Shown piece after piece: positions 62,303 to 64,000 of a stretch of 64,000 nucleotides of DNA; the first letter of the stretch is position 1; each line of letters opens with the position of its first letter. This DNA comes from DASQPR01 sp963727415. Its GTDB lineage: Bacteria > Actinomycetota > Actinomycetes > Mycobacteriales > Micromonosporaceae. Where the stretch lies: NCBI GenBank assembly GCA_963727415.1, contig CAVSGF010000002.1, forward strand, positions 248,001-312,000, given 5' to 3'. The notes under the pieces are model-generated. The model was given only the letters and a program-made list of their open reading frames with translations. It did not search any database and was not told the origin of the DNA. The translations under genes were made by a program, and so were the position numbers.

Positions 62303-62709
62303 GTCTCGACCTGCTGGTCATCCGGAGCGATCAGCTCCGCCCCGCTGGCGGCGATGAGCCGGGGCAGGTCGGATCTTCCAACGGCTGGCAACTGGACGGA
62401 TTCACCGCTGGTCAGGACGGCATTGATGGTCCGGCCGGCCGGGCGCAGCTGGCTGATTTCCGACCACGGGATTCGCCGCGATCCGAAGACGCGCCGCAGC
62501 CGTACGCCGTTGGCGTCCGCGTCGGTCCCGGTACGCCAGCCCCACGCGCCGACGCCGATCGGGACGAGCAAGATCAACAATAGTGGGTACGCCCACCACG
62601 GCGCGCTGTCGGTGCCGAATCCGGCGGTCGCGAGGGGCAACGCGCCGAGCAAAGCGACCAGGCCGGCGATCGAGATCGATACGTTGCGGCGGAAGTGGGC
62701 GGCAGTCAC
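62296..62709 (-). CDS. PH-domain membrane protein
   Basis: 137 residues. Two membrane segments at about residues 12-30 and 39-57 (WWAYPLLLILLVPIGVGAWGW) are followed by a bacterial PH-like domain (ADANGVRLRRVFGSRRIPWSEISQLRP). Actinobacteria have many such proteins; the function is unknown. GTG 62709 is the apparent start, without a clear ribosome-binding site. Confidence 0.82.
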   Translation of the reverse strand: MTAAHFRRNVSISIAGLVALLGALPLATAGFGTDSAPWWAYPLLLILLVPIGVGAWGWRTGTDADANGVRLRRVFGSRRIPWSEISQLRPAGRTINAVLTSGESVQLPAVGRSDLPRLIAASGAELIAPDDQQVETQ

Positions 62710-62854
62710 CTGAGAATTGTGACACCAGCCGGCCGGCTCTCGCGGCCGGGCTCCGCATCGAGCCGCGTCCGGTGGTCCGGATCGGGCCTCCGGGCAGCCC
62801 GGCTGACGTGCCGGGGCTCACCGGGGTGCGGTGCGTAATCCGGATCTCAGGCAT

Positions 62855-62946
62855 GTGACGCGCGAAAGGCACGCGAGGCTGCGAAAGGGCGCGTGACGCG
62901 CGAAAGGCACGCGCCGCGCGAAATTGTCGGTGGCGCGGCGCATACT
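62855..62946 (+). promoter_or_regulatory. Four phased GCGAAA motifs ahead of a leaderless promoter
   Basis: GCGAAA occurs at 62862, 62881, 62900 and 62918, spaced 19, 19 and 18 bp, all on the plus strand. Two of the motifs lie in 21-bp exact direct repeats (62855-62875 and 62893-62913). CATACT (62941-62946) ends 7 nt before ATG 62954 and may be the -10. The phasing, close to two helical turns, suggests cooperative binding of a regulator. The rest of 62710-62854 shows nothing. Confidence 0.5.
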
Positions 62947-62953
62947 GCGCCGT

Positions 62954-64000
62954 ATGACGAACACTCTCATGATCGGCACGTCGAAGGGTCTCTTCCTGGC
63001 CCGCAGCGACGACGATCGGCGTTCGTGGCACGTAAGCGAGCCGATCTTCCCGATGACCGGGATTTACGCGGTGGCTATCGACAAGCGCGGCGAGCGGCCC
63101 CGGCTGTTCGCCGGGATGACCAGCAGCCACTATGGTCCGGGCATGGCGACCAGCGATGACGGTGGCCAGTCCTGGCACGAGCCGGAGCGCGCTCCAATCG
63201 CGTTCCCGGCCGACACCGAGGCGTCATTGCAGCGTGTGTGGGCGATCGCGCCAGGGCCGGCCGACCAGCCGCGACGGGTCTACGCCGGGGTCGAGCCGTC
63301 CGCGCTGTTCCAGTCCGACGATGGGGGCCAGTCCTTCGAACTGGTCCGGGGCCTGTGGGATCACCCGCACCGGCCGGAGTGGGCCGCCGGTTTCGGCGGT
63401 CAGGCCATTCACACCGTTCTTCCGCATCCGTCCGACGGTGACGCGATGCTCGTGGCGATGTCGACCGGCGGCGTCTACCGCACAGCGGACAGCGGGGCCA
63501 CATGGTCGGCCGACAACACCGGCATCAAGGCGTACTTCATGCCGGATCCGTGGCCGGAGTTCGGCCAATGCGTTCACAAGGTGGCCCGGGACGCCGCCGA
63601 CGCCGACCGGCTGTACGCGCAGAATCACCATGGCGTGTATCGCTCGGATGACGGAGGCAAATCCTGGGAGTCGATCGCTGACGGCCTGCCAAGCGACTTC
63701 GGCTTCGGCATGGTCGCCCACCCACGACGCGGCGATGTCATCTACACGTTCCCGGTCGAGGCGGACGCCTCGCGATTCCCGCCGGACAAGCGGTGCCGGG
63801 TCTTCCGCTCGACCGATGCCGGAAAGACCTGGGAGCCGCTCACCAATGGCCTACCAGACCAGCCGTACTACGGCATCACGTTGCGTGACGCGATGTGCGC
63901 GGACGACGCCGACCCGACCGGCGTCTACTTCGGCACTCGCGTCGGCGAGGTATATGCGAGCCGCGACGAGGGCGACTCCTGGTCTCGTGTCGCCGCCGAT
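62954..64000 (+). CDS. BNR/sialidase-like beta-propeller protein (3' end outside window)
   Basis: 349 residues are present; the gene runs off the end. It consists of repeated blades with Asp-box motifs: SDDGGQSW, SDDGGQSF, TADSGATW, SDDGGKSW, STDAGKTW and SRDEGDSW. Such proteins are often annotated exo-alpha-sialidase or VPS10-like glycosyl hydrolase, but no sialidase Arg triad is evident, so enzymatic activity is doubtful. No signal peptide is present. ATG 62954 has a leaderless-type -10. Confidence 0.82.
   Translation, partial: MTNTLMIGTSKGLFLARSDDDRRSWHVSEPIFPMTGIYAVAIDKRGERPRLFAGMTSSHYGPGMATSDDGGQSWHEPERAPIAFPADTEASLQRVWAIAPGPADQPRRVYAGVEPSALFQSDDGGQSFELVRGLWDHPHRPEWAAGFGGQAIHTVLPHPSDGDAMLVAMSTGGVYRTADSGATWSADNTGIKAYFMPDPWPEFGQCVHKVARDAADADRLYAQNHHGVYRSDDGGKSWESIADGLPSDFGFGMVAHPRRGDVIYTFPVEADASRFPPDKRCRVFRSTDAGKTWEPLTNGLPDQPYYGITLRDAMCADDADPTGVYFGTRVGEVYASRDEGDSWSRVAAD

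Noticed and set aside
62954..64000. True sialidase
   Set aside because: Only Asp-box blades are visible; I cannot find the Arg triad or the FRIP motif, and there is no signal peptide.
1..64000. Mobile elements, tRNA or rRNA genes
   Set aside because: No transposase, integrase, terminal inverted repeats, tRNA cloverleaf or rRNA-like sequence was recognised on reading; a dedicated search would be needed to be sure.

Overview
The window is high-GC DNA from an actinobacterium (Actinomycetota). Evidence: strong GC bias at third codon positions; GTG and TTG starts; many ATGA/GTGA gene overlaps; at least thirteen apparently leaderless starts, each with a TAnnnT-like -10 element 6-8 nt before the start codon; DivIVA-type coiled-coil proteins; crotonyl-CoA carboxylase/reductase; and two gene orders I recall from Streptomyces and Mycobacterium. 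The genus cannot be fixed by reading alone. I see no rRNA, tRNA, IS element, prophage or CRISPR array.

Layout. 1-4121: partial succinate-semialdehyde dehydrogenase (minus), a double-domain 3-hydroxybutyryl-CoA dehydrogenase broken by many single-base indels, a small zinc-binding protein and an alpha/beta hydrolase. 4319-11791: two Scy/FilP-like coiled-coil proteins, ccr, methylmalonyl-CoA epimerase, acetyl-CoA acetyltransferase and meaB, an acyl-CoA and polar-growth neighbourhood resembling Streptomyces. 11906-16634: an FtsX-type ABC exporter with two different ATPases. 16917-20232: VOC protein, PPOX protein and a short UvrA-like protein. 20386-22060: icmA, carrying both residues that distinguish isobutyryl-CoA mutase from methylmalonyl-CoA mutase. 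22250-33008: thioredoxin/TPR protein, arginase-family enzyme, lipoprotein PBP, giant NAD-glutamate dehydrogenase and a GH3 N-acetylglucosaminidase. 33169-42412: ROK regulator, ABC systems, GNAT, YccF, enoyl-CoA hydratase, ThDP enzyme, DUF202 pair and an unknown protein. 42782-58428: etfB-etfA-GNAT-cysteine desulfurase-mnmA-MetE-like-ligA-GGDEF/EAL-gatC-gatA-DUF3052-gatB, matching a conserved actinobacterial order. 58529-64000: metallophosphoesterase, PQQ-type sugar dehydrogenase lipoprotein, 2-hydroxyacid dehydrogenase, PH-domain protein and a partial BNR/sialidase-like protein.

Metabolic theme. Hbd, thiolase, Ccr, Mce, MeaB, IcmA, enoyl-CoA hydratase and EtfAB together serve short-chain acyl-CoA metabolism: making and interconverting butyryl-, ethylmalonyl-, methylmalonyl- and isobutyryl-CoA and draining electrons from acyl-CoA dehydrogenases. 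The most interesting non-coding signal is a palindrome (TACTG-N3-AGTAAC) shared by the ccr and etfB upstream regions, overlapping a candidate -10 element in the same geometry at both; it could mark an acyl-CoA-responsive regulon.

Sequence quality. Many genes carry single-base insertions that break the frame while the protein sequence stays family-like across frames. They cluster at 1.4-2.75 kb, 22.8-23.6 kb, 43.4-44.5 kb and 45.3-46.3 kb and hit housekeeping genes (ligA, etfA, etfB, cysteine desulfurase). The simplest reading is insertion-type sequencing error, so these are annotated as genes with frameshifts rather than as pseudogenes. I did not find a clearly new multi-gene system; the best candidates for new biology are regulatory sites and repeats.
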